Source: Lichenicola sp964247755
GTDB taxonomy: Bacteria; Pseudomonadota; Alphaproteobacteria; Acetobacterales; Acetobacteraceae
Reading direction: 5' to 3'
Length of the DNA: 64,000 nt
Assembly (NCBI GenBank): GCA_964247755.1
Contig: CAXTVX010000001.1
Span: 434,001-498,000 of the forward strand
Numbering within the stretch: the stretch's first letter is position 1; each line of letters opens with the position of its first letter. The notes beneath the pieces are model-generated. The model searched no databases, was not told where the DNA came from, and saw only the letters and a program-made list of their open reading frames with translations. Both the position numbers and the translations under genes were made by a program. Of this stretch, positions 27,863 through 36,224 are shown one piece after another.

Positions 27863-28717
27863 GTGAACCCGCCGTCCGATCGGCCCGCCGGCCCGGTTCC
27901 GCCGACGTCGGAGCCGAGCGCCGCGGCGGCACGGCGCCGCCTCAGCCTGGAGCAAGGCGGCGGGGTCCGACGCATTCCCAACGCCGGCCAGATCGCCCGC
28001 CGCCGCAGGGTGCTGCGCTGGACCAAGTGGGTGCTGCCGGCGGCTGCACTCCTGCTGCTGGCCTCGATTGCCTCATGGCCGGAGCTGCAGCGCCAGATGA
28101 ACAGCGCCCGCCTCGGCCTGCAGGAAGCGGCGCAGGTCCGGATCGACAGCGGCCGGATGCTGGGCGCACGCTATCGCGGGCTGGACGGGCGCAACCGGCC
28201 CTACATGATCACCGCCGACGAGGCCCAGCAGGTCGCGGCACCCCAGACGGGAGCCCAGCAGGCGGCACGGCCGGCCGGAGCCAAGGCTCCCGCGTCGGAC
28301 GACCGGATCAACCTGTCCCGCCCGATCGCCGACAGCCTGGGCCAGAACGGCGGCTGGGTCCGGATCAGCGCCGCCGACGGGGTCTACATGCAGCACAGCC
28401 AGCTTCTCGACCTCAGCCGGGACACCATGCTCTACCGCGACGACGGCATCATGATGACCGGACCGGACGCCGACCTCGACCTCCGCCGCGGCGTCGTCGC
28501 GTCCAAGGACTGGGTGCACGCCGAGGGGCCGTTCGGCGTGCTCGACGCGCAAGGCTACTTCATGTCGCAGCGCGACGGGCTGGCGCAGTTCCGCGGCCCG
28601 GGGCGGCTGGTGCTGAACGACGACCGGATCGCCCGTCCGGTCCCGGCCGGATCCGCGACCGCCACCCCGGCGACGGGTGCCGCGCCGGTCCGGCAGGCCG
28701 CGGGACCGGCGCCATGA
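27863..28717 (+). CDS. lptC: LPS export protein LptC (DUF1239 family)
   Basis: A bitopic inner-membrane protein that carries lipopolysaccharide from the LptBFG transporter to LptA. An Arg-rich cytoplasmic N-terminus (about 60 residues) precedes one membrane helix (WVLPAAALLLLASIASW). A periplasmic beta-jellyroll follows, with ARYRGLDGRNRPYMITAD and LDLRRGVVASKDWVHAEGPFG. An Ala/Gln/Pro-rich insertion (AAPQTGAQQAARPAGAKAPA) interrupts the domain. The start is uncertain: GTG 27863 or TTG 27851, neither with a good ribosome site. Its stop overlaps the lptA start (ATGA). Confidence 0.85.
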   Translation: MNPPSDRPAGPVPPTSEPSAAAARRRLSLEQGGGVRRIPNAGQIARRRRVLRWTKWVLPAAALLLLASIASWPELQRQMNSARLGLQEAAQVRIDSGRMLGARYRGLDGRNRPYMITADEAQQVAAPQTGAQQAARPAGAKAPASDDRINLSRPIADSLGQNGGWVRISAADGVYMQHSQLLDLSRDTMLYRDDGIMMTGPDADLDLRRGVVASKDWVHAEGPFGVLDAQGYFMSQRDGLAQFRGPGRLVLNDDRIARPVPAGSATATPATGAAPVRQAAGPAP

Positions 28718-29976
28718 TCCGGTCGCGGCTGGCGCTGGCGCCTGCGGCTTTGGTCGCGGCCGCCCTCCTGACGGCGCCGGTCGCCGCCCGCGCGCAGCAG
28801 ATCGACCTGTCGCATGGCGGGCAGGTGACGGTGACGGCGCTGGGCGGCTTCGACTGGAACCAGAACGCGCAGACCGTGACCGCCTATGGCAGCGCGCAGG
28901 CGGTGCGCGGCGGCGTCACCGTGACCGCGGACCGGCTGATCGCCTACTACCGCAAGAAGGCGACGCCGCCCGGCGGCGCGAAGCCGGGCGCGCCCTCGCC
29001 CTCTCCCGCCGCCCTGTCGGGCGCACTTCCCGGTGTGTCCGCTCCCGGCACCCCGTCCACGGGCAGTACACCCGGCGGCACCCCGCCCGCAGCCGGCAAC
29101 CCGCTCGCCTCACCGCCGCCCGGGACCGCCGCCGCGACTCCCGGCACCGTGGATCCGACGCCCGAGAACCCGACCGGGTTGGCACCGTCCCTGTCGCCGT
29201 CCCTGGCGCCGTCCCTGGCGCCGGCCAGGCCCGGCTCGACCGGGCTGCCGGGCGACGACAGCTCTGCCAGCGAGATCTACCGCCTGGAGGCGATCGGCCA
29301 CGTCCACATCTTCACCGCCACCCAGCAGGCGTTCGGCGACCACGGCGTCTACGACATTGACCAGGCGGTGATGGTGCTGACCGGTCACGACCTGCACCTC
29401 GTCACGCCGACCGACCTGCTCACTGCGCGCGACCAGATGGAGTACTTCTCGCAGACGCGCATCTCGATCGGGCGCGGCAACGCGGTGGCCACCAGCAACG
29501 ACGGGCGCCGGATCCGTGGCGACGTGCTGGTCGGCTACAGCGCGCCACCGGCTCCGCAGCCGGGTGCGGCTCCTGGCGCCACGCCGGGGGTGAAGCCGCC
29601 GAAGCCCGCTCCCGGCGCCGCCCCGGCCAACGGCCAGGACCCAATCGGCAGCAGCGGCAAGCTGGAAAAGGTGAACGCGTTCGGCAACGTGGTGGTGCGC
29701 ACCCAGACCGAGACCGTGTACGGCGACCGCGGCGTCTACGTGCCGGACACCGGCATTGCGCGCATCGTCGGCAACGTCCACATCACCAGGGGCCAGAACC
29801 AGTTGAACGGGGCGGCGGCGATCGTGAACATGCACACCGGCATCGCGACCATGACCGAGGACCCGGGTGCCCGGGTGCAGGGCCTGATCGTGCCGAACGA
29901 GGCGGGCGGGGCCAAGGGCGGCACCGCCGGCGCCGCCGGCAAGAACAAGGCCGTGCCGCCGAAGGGGCAGCAATGA
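28714..29976 (+). CDS. lptA: LPS transport periplasmic protein LptA (OstA-like) with long low-complexity inserts
   Basis: A 420-residue periplasmic protein that should bridge LptC and LptD. The signal peptide ends near AAARAQQ (28). OstA-type beta-jellyroll segments are at about 38-82 (GGQVTVTALGG, GGVTVTADRLIAYY), 187-275 (IYRLEAIGHVHIFTAT) and 313-370 (GNVVVRTQTETVYGDRGVYVP). Two Pro/Ala/Gly/Ser-rich inserts, 83-186 and 277-312, separate them. The protein is more than twice the length of E. coli LptA because of these inserts. It overlaps lptC and lptB by four bases each. Confidence 0.85.
   Translation: MIRSRLALAPAALVAAALLTAPVAARAQQIDLSHGGQVTVTALGGFDWNQNAQTVTAYGSAQAVRGGVTVTADRLIAYYRKKATPPGGAKPGAPSPSPAALSGALPGVSAPGTPSTGSTPGGTPPAAGNPLASPPPGTAAATPGTVDPTPENPTGLAPSLSPSLAPSLAPARPGSTGLPGDDSSASEIYRLEAIGHVHIFTATQQAFGDHGVYDIDQAVMVLTGHDLHLVTPTDLLTARDQMEYFSQTRISIGRGNAVATSNDGRRIRGDVLVGYSAPPAPQPGAAPGATPGVKPPKPAPGAAPANGQDPIGSSGKLEKVNAFGNVVVRTQTETVYGDRGVYVPDTGIARIVGNVHITRGQNQLNGAAAIVNMHTGIATMTEDPGARVQGLIVPNEAGGAKGGTAGAAGKNKAVPPKGQQ
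29185..29220 (+). repeat. 12-bp tandem repeat inside lptA, three units
   Basis: Three consecutive 12-base units (consensus CCGTCCCTGGCG, the first unit differing by one base) encode a repeated Pro-Ser-Leu-Ala/Ser. The unit length keeps the frame. It lies in the first low-complexity insert of LptA, so copy-number change would only alter linker length. Confidence 0.85.
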
Positions 29977-30743
29977 ACAAGATGACGCCGCGCGCCTTCG
30001 ATCATGCCCCGCCGGCCGACTCCGAGGGGCTGCACGCGCACGGCGTCGGCAAGACCTACAAGAAGCGCGAGGTGGTGCAGGCGGTCTCGATCAGCGTGCG
30101 TCGCGGCGAGGCGGTCGGGCTGCTGGGGCCGAACGGCGCCGGCAAGACCACCACCTTCTACATGATCGTCGGCCTGGTGCAGCCCGACACCGGTTCGATC
30201 AGCCTGGACGGCGCCGACATCACCCAGCTGCCGATGTACCGCAGGGCGCGCCTGGGCATCGGCTACCTGCCGCAGGAGGCCAGCATCTTCCGCGGCCTGA
30301 ACGTCGAGCAGAACATCATGGCGGCGCTGGAGGTGGTCGAGCCTGACGCCGACCGCCGCGATTCCATGCTGGACGGGCTGCTGGGCGAGTTCGGCATCGG
30401 CCACCTGCGCCGGGCACCCTCGCTGGCGCTATCCGGCGGCGAACGTCGTCGCCTGGAGATCGCCCGCGCGTTGGCGAGCCAGCCCAACTACATCCTGCTG
30501 GACGAGCCGCTGGCCGGCATCGACCCGATCGCGGTGGGCGAGATCCGCGACCTGGTGTCGCACCTCAAGCATCGCGGCATCGGCGTGCTGATCACCGACC
30601 ACAACGTCCGCGAGACGCTGGAGATTATCGACCGTGCCTACATCATGCACGGCGGCCAGGTGCTGATGGAGGGCGCGCCGCAGGAGGTGGTCGCTCACGA
30701 AGATGTGCGCCGCGTCTACCTCGGGGAAAGGTTTTCGTTGTAG
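29973..30743 (+). CDS. lptB: LPS export ABC transporter ATP-binding protein LptB
   Basis: The 256-residue ATPase that drives LPS extraction from the inner membrane with LptFG. It has Walker A GPNGAGKTTTF, the Q-loop YLPQEASIF, signature LSGGERRRLE, Walker B YILLDEPLAGID and switch His in ITDHNVRETL. These blocks are all close to the LptB consensus. The ATG overlaps the lptA stop. rpoN follows 9 bases after its stop, the usual alphaproteobacterial lptB-rpoN order; lptF and lptG are not in this window. Confidence 0.96.
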   Translation: MNKMTPRAFDHAPPADSEGLHAHGVGKTYKKREVVQAVSISVRRGEAVGLLGPNGAGKTTTFYMIVGLVQPDTGSISLDGADITQLPMYRRARLGIGYLPQEASIFRGLNVEQNIMAALEVVEPDADRRDSMLDGLLGEFGIGHLRRAPSLALSGGERRRLEIARALASQPNYILLDEPLAGIDPIAVGEIRDLVSHLKHRGIGVLITDHNVRETLEIIDRAYIMHGGQVLMEGAPQEVVAHEDVRRVYLGERFSL

Positions 30744-30752
30744 CCTTCCCGC

Positions 30753-32264
30753 ATGGGGATCGGACCACGCCTGGAGCTCAGGCAGACACAGAACCTGGTG
30801 ATGACGCCGCAGCTGCGTCAGGCCATCAAGCTGCTGCAGTTCTCCAACATCGAGGTCGCCGCCTTCATCGAGGAGGAGCTCGAGCGCAACCCGTTGCTGG
30901 AGCGCGACGACACGCCCGACGTTCTCCCCGAGCGTCCGGCGCTGGACCAGCGGGTCGACGGGCGGGAACAGGAGCGCACCGGTCCGGGCGAGGAGCTGCC
31001 GGCCTCGGACGGCCTTCTCGACACCGGCCTGCTCCCAGCCGAAGGCAACGCGCCGCTCGACACCGATCCCGCCGAGCAGTTCGACGGCGCCGCCTATGAG
31101 GGCGGCAGCGGAGCCGACCGGAGCGGCAGCGGCGGCGGCGGGACCGAGGAGCTCGACGCCACGGCGCAGCTGGTGGCACCCGCCCGCACCCTGCGCGAGC
31201 ATCTCGGCGAGCAGCTCCGGCTCGGCTTCGACGATCCGGCCGAGCGGCTGATCGGCGCGCACCTGATCGCGCTGCTGGATGGTGCTGGCCGCGTGCTGGT
31301 GGACGATGCCGCCCTGGCCCGCGCGCTCGGCGCCGATCCGGTCCTGGTCGCCGCGGTGCGCGCGCGGATGATGCGCTTCGATCCGGTGGGGCTGTTCGCC
31401 ACCGACCTGCGCGGCTGCCTCGCCGCCCAGCTCGCCGACCGCAACCGGCTCGACCCGGCGATGGCGACCCTGCTCGACAACCTGGAGCTGCTCGGGCGGC
31501 GCGAGCTGAAGCGGCTGCAGCTGCTGTGCGAGGTCGATGCCGAGGACCTTCTCGACATGATCGCCGAGATCCGCGCCCTCGACCCGAAGCCGGGCGCCGG
31601 CTTCGATACCACCCCGCCGGTGCCGATCGTGCCGGACGTGCTGATGCGCCCCGCTCCCGGCGGCGACTGGCTGCTGGAGCTGAACCCGGACACCATGCCG
31701 CGCCTGCTGGTGTCGGAAGCGTTCCACGCCAGGGTGCTGCTGCGCGCGCCGAAGGAGGACCGGGCGTTCCTGTCCGAGCAGCTCGCCAGCGCCAACTGGC
31801 TGGTGCGCTCGCTGCACCAGCGCGCGCAGACCATCCTGAAGGTGGCGGGCGAGGTGATGCGCCGGCAGGACGGGTTCCTGCGGCAAGGGATCGGCCACAT
31901 GCGCCCGCTGATCCTGCGCGACATCGCGGAAGCGGTGGAGATGCACGAGAGCACGGTCAGCCGCGTCACCGCCAACAAGTACATCGCCACGCCGCGCGGG
32001 CTGTTCGAGCTGAAATACTTCTTCACCACCGCGATCGCCGCCACCGCAGGCGGCGAAAGCCACAGCGCGGAGGCGGTGCGGCACCGCATACGCGGCATGG
32101 TGGCGCAGGAAAGCGCGCAGTCGATCCTGTCGGATGACGCGATCGTGGCGGCGCTCCGCCTGGAAGGCGTGGACATCGCCCGCCGGACCGTGGCCAAATA
32201 TCGGGACGCGTTGCGCATCCCAAGCTCGGTGCAACGCAAGCGGGAGAAGTCGGTCCCGGCCTGA
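30753..32264 (+). CDS. rpoN: RNA polymerase sigma-54 factor
   Basis: A 503-residue sigma factor. Region I (LELRQTQNLVMTPQLRQAIKLLQ) is the activator-responsive part. A variable acidic linker (about 45-130) follows, then the core-binding region, the helix-turn-helix (IAEAVEMHESTVSRVTANKYI), and the C-terminal RpoN box RRTVAKYRDAL that reads the -24 element. It needs an AAA+ activator such as NtrC. Nitrogen-related gltD/gltB in this window have a matching promoter candidate. The gene follows lptB closely and precedes hpf, as in many proteobacteria. Confidence 0.96.
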   Translation: MGIGPRLELRQTQNLVMTPQLRQAIKLLQFSNIEVAAFIEEELERNPLLERDDTPDVLPERPALDQRVDGREQERTGPGEELPASDGLLDTGLLPAEGNAPLDTDPAEQFDGAAYEGGSGADRSGSGGGGTEELDATAQLVAPARTLREHLGEQLRLGFDDPAERLIGAHLIALLDGAGRVLVDDAALARALGADPVLVAAVRARMMRFDPVGLFATDLRGCLAAQLADRNRLDPAMATLLDNLELLGRRELKRLQLLCEVDAEDLLDMIAEIRALDPKPGAGFDTTPPVPIVPDVLMRPAPGGDWLLELNPDTMPRLLVSEAFHARVLLRAPKEDRAFLSEQLASANWLVRSLHQRAQTILKVAGEVMRRQDGFLRQGIGHMRPLILRDIAEAVEMHESTVSRVTANKYIATPRGLFELKYFFTTAIAATAGGESHSAEAVRHRIRGMVAQESAQSILSDDAIVAALRLEGVDIARRTVAKYRDALRIPSSVQRKREKSVPA

Positions 32265-32344
32265 TGCGGTTTCGCCATCATTCCGAGGGCGCCGTGCCGG
32301 ACCGTCATCGTGCGGATCGTCCTCGTCCAGCCGGAGCGGAATGC

Positions 32345-32938
32345 ATGCGTGTCAGCATCGCGGGCCAGGTCGATCTGTCTGATGCGCTCCGCATGCGGGT
32401 GGCGCATCACCTCCATACGATCGCCGAGAAGTATTTCGGCCAGGCGCTGGAGGCGAACGTGTGCTTCGGCCGGGCGCGCAGCTTCTTCACCTGCGACATC
32501 ACCGTGCATGCCGGTCGCGGCCTGGTGGTGCGCGGCGAGGGCGAGGGCGCTGACGCGCACGGCTCGTTCGACGACGCCGCCGAGCACATCGCACGGCGGC
32601 TGCGACGCTACCGGCGCCGGGTCAACGACCACGCCAGAGCGCTGGCGCGTCGGGTGCGGCCGGAGATCGGCCGGCAGTACATCCTCAGGCCGGAGGACGA
32701 GACGCGCCCGGACGTAGATGGCACGATCGCCACGCGGCCCGCCGCCTTCGCCACCGTGGTGGCGGAGCAGGAAACCCAGATCGGCACCCTGACCGTCAGC
32801 GAGGCGGTCATGCAACTCGACCTGGCCGACCGCCCGGTGCTGATGTTCCGCAACAGCGCCAGTGGCGGCATCAACGTGGTGTACCGGCGTCCGGATGGCC
32901 ACGTCGCGTGGCTGGACCCGGATGGCGGCGCCGCCTGA
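32345..32938 (+). CDS. hpf: Ribosome hibernation promoting factor, long form
   Basis: A 197-residue protein. The N-terminal ribosome-binding domain (about 1-105) begins MRVSIAGQVDLSDALRMRV and has the basic helix DAAEHIARRLRRYRRRV. The C-terminal domain (about 135-195) matches the long-HPF dimerisation domain: SEAVMQLDLADRPVLMFRN and INVVYRRPDGHVAWLDPD. It parks ribosomes as 100S dimers in starved cells. The ATG at 32345 aligns with the family; a start overlapping rpoN (32264) would add an unrelated 27 residues. No ptsN-like gene follows, although ptsN is often found in this cluster. Confidence 0.93.
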   Translation: MRVSIAGQVDLSDALRMRVAHHLHTIAEKYFGQALEANVCFGRARSFFTCDITVHAGRGLVVRGEGEGADAHGSFDDAAEHIARRLRRYRRRVNDHARALARRVRPEIGRQYILRPEDETRPDVDGTIATRPAAFATVVAEQETQIGTLTVSEAVMQLDLADRPVLMFRNSASGGINVVYRRPDGHVAWLDPDGGAA

Positions 32939-32966
32939 ACCCCCGGATGCCGCGACGCGCCGGGGG

Positions 32967-33212
32967 TCAGTGCACCAGGGCGGGGATCATCTCGTGTTGC
33001 CGCACCGCCGCCAGCGCCACCTCGCGGTCCTCGGTGAGCGCCATGGGGGTGCCGTCGGCGGCGTGGATGGAGAACGCCGCGGTTCCGTCCACCGTCACCG
33101 ACTTGATGTAGGCGAGCTGGCTGACGCCGAGCGCCTGTAGCTCGCGCGCGGTGAGCTGGCGTATGTCGCGCGGGCCAAACTCGCGGCCCTGCTTGTTGGT
33201 CAGGCTGGTCAT
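32967..33212 (-). CDS. DUF1150 family protein
   Basis: An 81-residue protein starting at 33212, with AAGGA seven bases upstream. The DUF1150 pattern is present: DIRQLTARELQALGVSQLAYIKSV and FSIHAADGTPMALTEDREVAL. It looks like a small single-domain cytoplasmic protein. In alphaproteobacteria this family commonly sits beside an Hsp20-type small heat-shock gene, as here (98 bases downstream of hsp20). A chaperone-linked role is therefore inferred; no activity is known. Confidence 0.85.
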   Translation of the reverse strand: MTSLTNKQGREFGPRDIRQLTARELQALGVSQLAYIKSVTVDGTAAFSIHAADGTPMALTEDREVALAAVRQHEMIPALVH

Positions 33213-33310
33213 GTGTGGTCCTTCAGCCAAGGACGACGCCCCGTCCAGGCGGCGCCGCCATTTCCGCTCATTCCGATGATAGAATGGTTAACGAGTCGCC
33301 GCCAAGCGGT

Positions 33311-33811
33311 TCATTCCTCTGCGGCGGCGGCACGGATCACCCGGGCCGGGCGCGCCTGCACCACCTCCGCGGTGCGCCCGGCGGGATCGCGCGCGTGCTC
33401 CGGCCCCTTGGAGATCTCGATGCGCTTGACCCGCACCTCCGGCTGCGGCCGCGCCAGGTCGATGTGCAACAGCCCGCTGTCGAGCCAGGCGCCACTGATG
33501 TCGATGCCTTCGGCCAGCACGAACGCACGCTGGAACTGCCGCCCGGCGATGCCACGATGCAGGAACACCCTGCCCTGCGTGTCGTCGCTCTGTCGGCCGC
33601 GTATCACCAGTTGGTTGTCCTCCTGGGTGATCTGCAGGTCATCCATGGAAAAGCCGGCCACCGCCAGGGTGATGCGCAGCCCGGCCGGACCGGTCTGCTC
33701 GATGTTGTAGGGCGGATAGCCGTCGGACGAGGTCTTCGACGCCCGCTCGAGCATCTGCTCGAGATGATCGAAGCCGAGGAACATCGGCGAGGCGAACAGT
33801 CTTCCGGACAT
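33311..33811 (-). CDS. Hsp20 family small heat-shock protein
   Basis: A 166-residue ATP-independent holdase of the IbpA type. The alpha-crystallin domain (about 38-135) includes YPPYNIEQTGPAGLRITLAV, LVIRGRQSD and FLHRGIAGRQFQRAFVLAEG. The C-terminus lacks an obvious I-x-I motif in the extracted sequence. AGGAGGAGG lies about 10 bases before the ATG at 33811. A possible heat-shock promoter and a hairpin lie upstream. It is followed by the DUF1150 gene, its usual partner in alphaproteobacteria. Confidence 0.92.
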   Translation of the reverse strand: MSGRLFASPMFLGFDHLEQMLERASKTSSDGYPPYNIEQTGPAGLRITLAVAGFSMDDLQITQEDNQLVIRGRQSDDTQGRVFLHRGIAGRQFQRAFVLAEGIDISGAWLDSGLLHIDLARPQPEVRVKRIEISKGPEHARDPAGRTAEVVQARPARVIRAAAAEE

Positions 33812-33846
33812 AACGCGAGCCTCCTCCTGGGAGCGAGACGATTGGA

Positions 33847-33867
33847 CCGGAACCCGAAGCGTTCCGG
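33847..33867 (-). other. Hairpin in the hsp20 leader
   Basis: A perfect seven-base inverted repeat (CCGGAAC and GTTCCGG around a seven-base loop) lies about 36 bases before the hsp20 start. It would be near the 5' end of the mRNA if the promoter proposed at 33877-33905 is right. It could be an operator, a leader hairpin that changes with temperature, or chance in GC-rich DNA. Confidence 0.4.
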
Positions 33868-33876
33868 CTCGACCCG

Positions 33877-33905
33877 ATATGGCGTCCGTCCGGTTGTCCT
33901 GCAAG
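33877..33905 (-). promoter_or_regulatory. Candidate sigma-32 (heat-shock) promoter for hsp20
   Basis: The minus strand has CTTGCAG, 14 bases, CGCCATAT. This resembles the enterobacterial RpoH form CTTGAAA-N11-15-CCCCATNT (CTTG and C-CCAT-T kept). It lies about 60 bases from the hsp20 start, and the gene class fits. The match to the alphaproteobacterial RpoH consensus is poorer. Confidence 0.4.
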
Positions 33906-33961
33906 CCGCCTGCCACGAGCCTGCCGGCCGGCGGACCCGCAGCCCGGCCGGCTCCGACGCG

Positions 33962-34663
33962 TCAGAAGACGTCCCAGTCGCCGTCGAGCATGGCGCGCGA
34001 GGGCACCTCCTCCCGGATCCGCCCCGTCTCGAACAGCTCCGTCCTGAACAGCCCGACGACGGTCAGGTCGTTGATCGCCCGGGTACAGCCGAAGCCGCCG
34101 ACCGCGATCCCCCAGGGCCGGGTGCAGCGGCCGCGGAGAACCGCGTTGACATCCTCCGCCAGCGTTCCAGCGCACCGCAGCGCCTCGTCCTCGGCGGCGA
34201 CGCCGGCGGCGACCGCAAGAAGGCAGACGGAGCGGAACGGCAGGTGATCCCTGCCGGCGATGCCCAGATAAAGGTCCGGCGGCTGCCCGCTCCGCAGCGC
34301 TGCGGTCCAGGACGGCGCCCACACCTCGCAGGACACGAACTCGGCGGCGTCGCCGGTCGCGGCGAGCCGTCCGTCGACGGCATGCGTCCACCTGTCCGCC
34401 TCCGTCCCGCTCCAGCCGATCCGGCCGAACCCGATGCCCCGCTGGTTCGGGGATCCCGGTCCCGGCCGGAGCTGCACCGTCCGGATCGCGGGTGGCCCCG
34501 AACACCGACGAAGCAGCGGGTCGAGAGCGTTTCGGATCTGCGTCCAGACGGTCGTGGTCCACGGCACCTCCGCACCACTGCCGCCCAGCATCGCGTAGAC
34601 CTCGTATGTCCTGGCATGGGATTCGCGCGGCATGCTTGCGACGGCCCCGTCGTCACCCGGCAC
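33962..34663 (-). CDS. Protein of unknown function (233 residues)
   Basis: I do not recognise this protein. The GTG at 34663 has GGGAG six bases upstream; an ATG at 34633 is the alternative. It is soluble, with no signal peptide or membrane helix. It is rich in Trp, Gly and Arg, with distinctive stretches EVPWTTTVWTQIRNAL, FVSCEVWAPSWTAAL and CTRPWGIAVGGFGCTRAIND. Composition is protein-like rather than antisense-like (normal Val, Glu and Asp content). It stands between hsp20 and the divergent def operon. It may be lineage-specific. Confidence 0.6.
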   Translation of the reverse strand: MPGDDGAVASMPRESHARTYEVYAMLGGSGAEVPWTTTVWTQIRNALDPLLRRCSGPPAIRTVQLRPGPGSPNQRGIGFGRIGWSGTEADRWTHAVDGRLAATGDAAEFVSCEVWAPSWTAALRSGQPPDLYLGIAGRDHLPFRSVCLLAVAAGVAAEDEALRCAGTLAEDVNAVLRGRCTRPWGIAVGGFGCTRAINDLTVVGLFRTELFETGRIREEVPSRAMLDGDWDVF

Positions 34664-34761
34664 AGCCTACTCCCGCTCCGTGGAACCCGGCTGACCATAC
34701 CGGGACCTCCGCCGTCATGCGCACCCTGGCGGATCGGACGCGCGGTCGCTACATCGCCGGC

Positions 34762-35295
34762 ATGAACGACGCACCGTCGGCGGTCCTGCCGATCGAGATC
34801 CTGATCGCACCTCATCCGGTGCTCCGACGCAAGGCGCGCCCGGTGCGGCCGGAGGACGCGGCACTGCTACGCACGCTGCTGCCGCGGATGTTCGAGTCGA
34901 TGTATGCGGCGCCCGGCATCGGGCTGGCGGCGCCGCAGGTGGGGCACGACCTCCGCTTCTTCATCATCGACCTGCACGAGAACGAGATCCGGGCGCCGAT
35001 CACCCTGGTCAACCCGCAGATCATCCGCGCCGGCGACCAGCTGGTCAGCCGCGAGGAAGGCTGCCTGTCGCTGCCCAACCAGTATGCCGAGGTGGTGCGC
35101 CCGGAGAGCGTGCGGGTGCGGTTCCAGGATTTGGACGGACGACGGCAGGAACTCGACGCCGACGGCCTGCTCGCCACCTGCCTGCAGCACGAGACCGACC
35201 ACCTGGACGGGGTGCTGTTCGTCGACCACCTGTCCGCGCTCAAGCGCAACATGATCATGCGCCGCCTGGCCAAGGAACAGAAAGGCAAGGGCTGA
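34762..35295 (+). CDS. def: Peptide deformylase
   Basis: A 177-residue metalloenzyme that removes the formyl group from new polypeptides. All three family motifs are intact: GIGLAAPQVG, EEGCLSLPNQ (metal Cys) and CLQHETDHLDGVLF (HExxH-type). N-terminal IEILIAPHPVLRRKARPV is typical. The start at 34762 gives the standard length. It is first in the def-fmt-truA unit, with fmt starting 5 bases after its stop, so formylation and deformylation genes are co-transcribed. Confidence 0.96.
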   Translation: MNDAPSAVLPIEILIAPHPVLRRKARPVRPEDAALLRTLLPRMFESMYAAPGIGLAAPQVGHDLRFFIIDLHENEIRAPITLVNPQIIRAGDQLVSREEGCLSLPNQYAEVVRPESVRVRFQDLDGRRQELDADGLLATCLQHETDHLDGVLFVDHLSALKRNMIMRRLAKEQKGKG

Positions 35296-35300
35296 CCACG

Positions 35301-36224
35301 ATGCGGATCGCCTTCATGGGCACGCCCGACTTCGCGGTGCCCGCCTTGCGCGCGCTGCACGCGGCCGGGCACGAGATCGCCGCGGTGTACAGCCAGCAGC
35401 CGCGTCCCGCCGGGCGCGGCCAATCGGTGCGCGTCTCGCCGGTGCAGCGCGAAGCCGAGCAGCTCGGCCTCCCGGTGCGCACGCCCGCGCGGCTGAAGCG
35501 CGACGAGGCGGCGCAGCAGGCGTTCGCCGCCCTGGCGCTGGATGCCGCGGTGGTGGCGGCCTACGGGCTGATCCTGCCCGCCGCCATGCTGGCTGCACCC
35601 ACGCGCGGTTGCCTCAACATCCACGCGAGCCTGCTGCCGCGCTGGCGGGGTGCAGCACCCATCCAGGCGGCGATCCTGGCCGGGGACATCGAGACCGGCA
35701 TCACGGTCATGCAGATGGAGGAAGGGCTCGACACCGGGCCGATGCTGGACCGCCAGGCGATCTCGATCGGCCCGCGCGACGGGTCCGGGACGCTGCACGA
35801 CGCCCTGGCCGCCCTCGGCAGCCGGATGATCGTGGAGGCGCTGGCCCGTCCGCGCCCGCCAGTGACGCAGGACGAGGCCCTCGCCAGCTACGCGCCGCGC
35901 CTGACCCGCGCCGACGGCCGGCTCGACTGGCGGGAGGACGCCTGGGCGCTCGACCGCCGGGTGCGGGCGATGACGCCCTGGCCGGGCGCGGTGGCGATGC
36001 TGGGCGACACCGCGATCAAGATCGTCGCAGCGACGCCGCTGGACCCGCCGGGCGGAGCGATCCCGGGTATCGCACTGGACGACCGGCTGACGGTCGCCTG
36101 CGGCCGCGGGGCGCTGCGGATCGACCGGCTGCAATGGCCCGGCCGGGCGGTGCTCGATGCGGATGCGTTCCTGCGCGGGCGCCCGGTGCCGCCAGGTACG
36201 GTTTTGAACGGCGTTCAAGTTTGA
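35301..36224 (+). CDS. fmt: Methionyl-tRNA formyltransferase
   Basis: A 307-residue enzyme that formylates initiator Met-tRNA using 10-formyl-tetrahydrofolate. The N-terminal Rossmann domain starts MRIAFMGTPDFAVPALRAL. The catalytic Asn-His appears in LNIHASLLPRWRGAAPIQ, and GDIETGITVMQMEEGLDTGP follows. A C-terminal OB-type domain starts at about residue 205. Length and motifs are standard. Its stop overlaps the truA start codon by four bases. Confidence 0.96.
   Translation: MRIAFMGTPDFAVPALRALHAAGHEIAAVYSQQPRPAGRGQSVRVSPVQREAEQLGLPVRTPARLKRDEAAQQAFAALALDAAVVAAYGLILPAAMLAAPTRGCLNIHASLLPRWRGAAPIQAAILAGDIETGITVMQMEEGLDTGPMLDRQAISIGPRDGSGTLHDALAALGSRMIVEALARPRPPVTQDEALASYAPRLTRADGRLDWREDAWALDRRVRAMTPWPGAVAMLGDTAIKIVAATPLDPPGGAIPGIALDDRLTVACGRGALRIDRLQWPGRAVLDADAFLRGRPVPPGTVLNGVQV

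Noticed and set aside
32264..32344. An extended hpf start overlapping the rpoN stop
   Set aside because: The extra 27 residues are Arg/His-rich and unlike the family. The ATG at 32345 matches the known HPF N-terminus.
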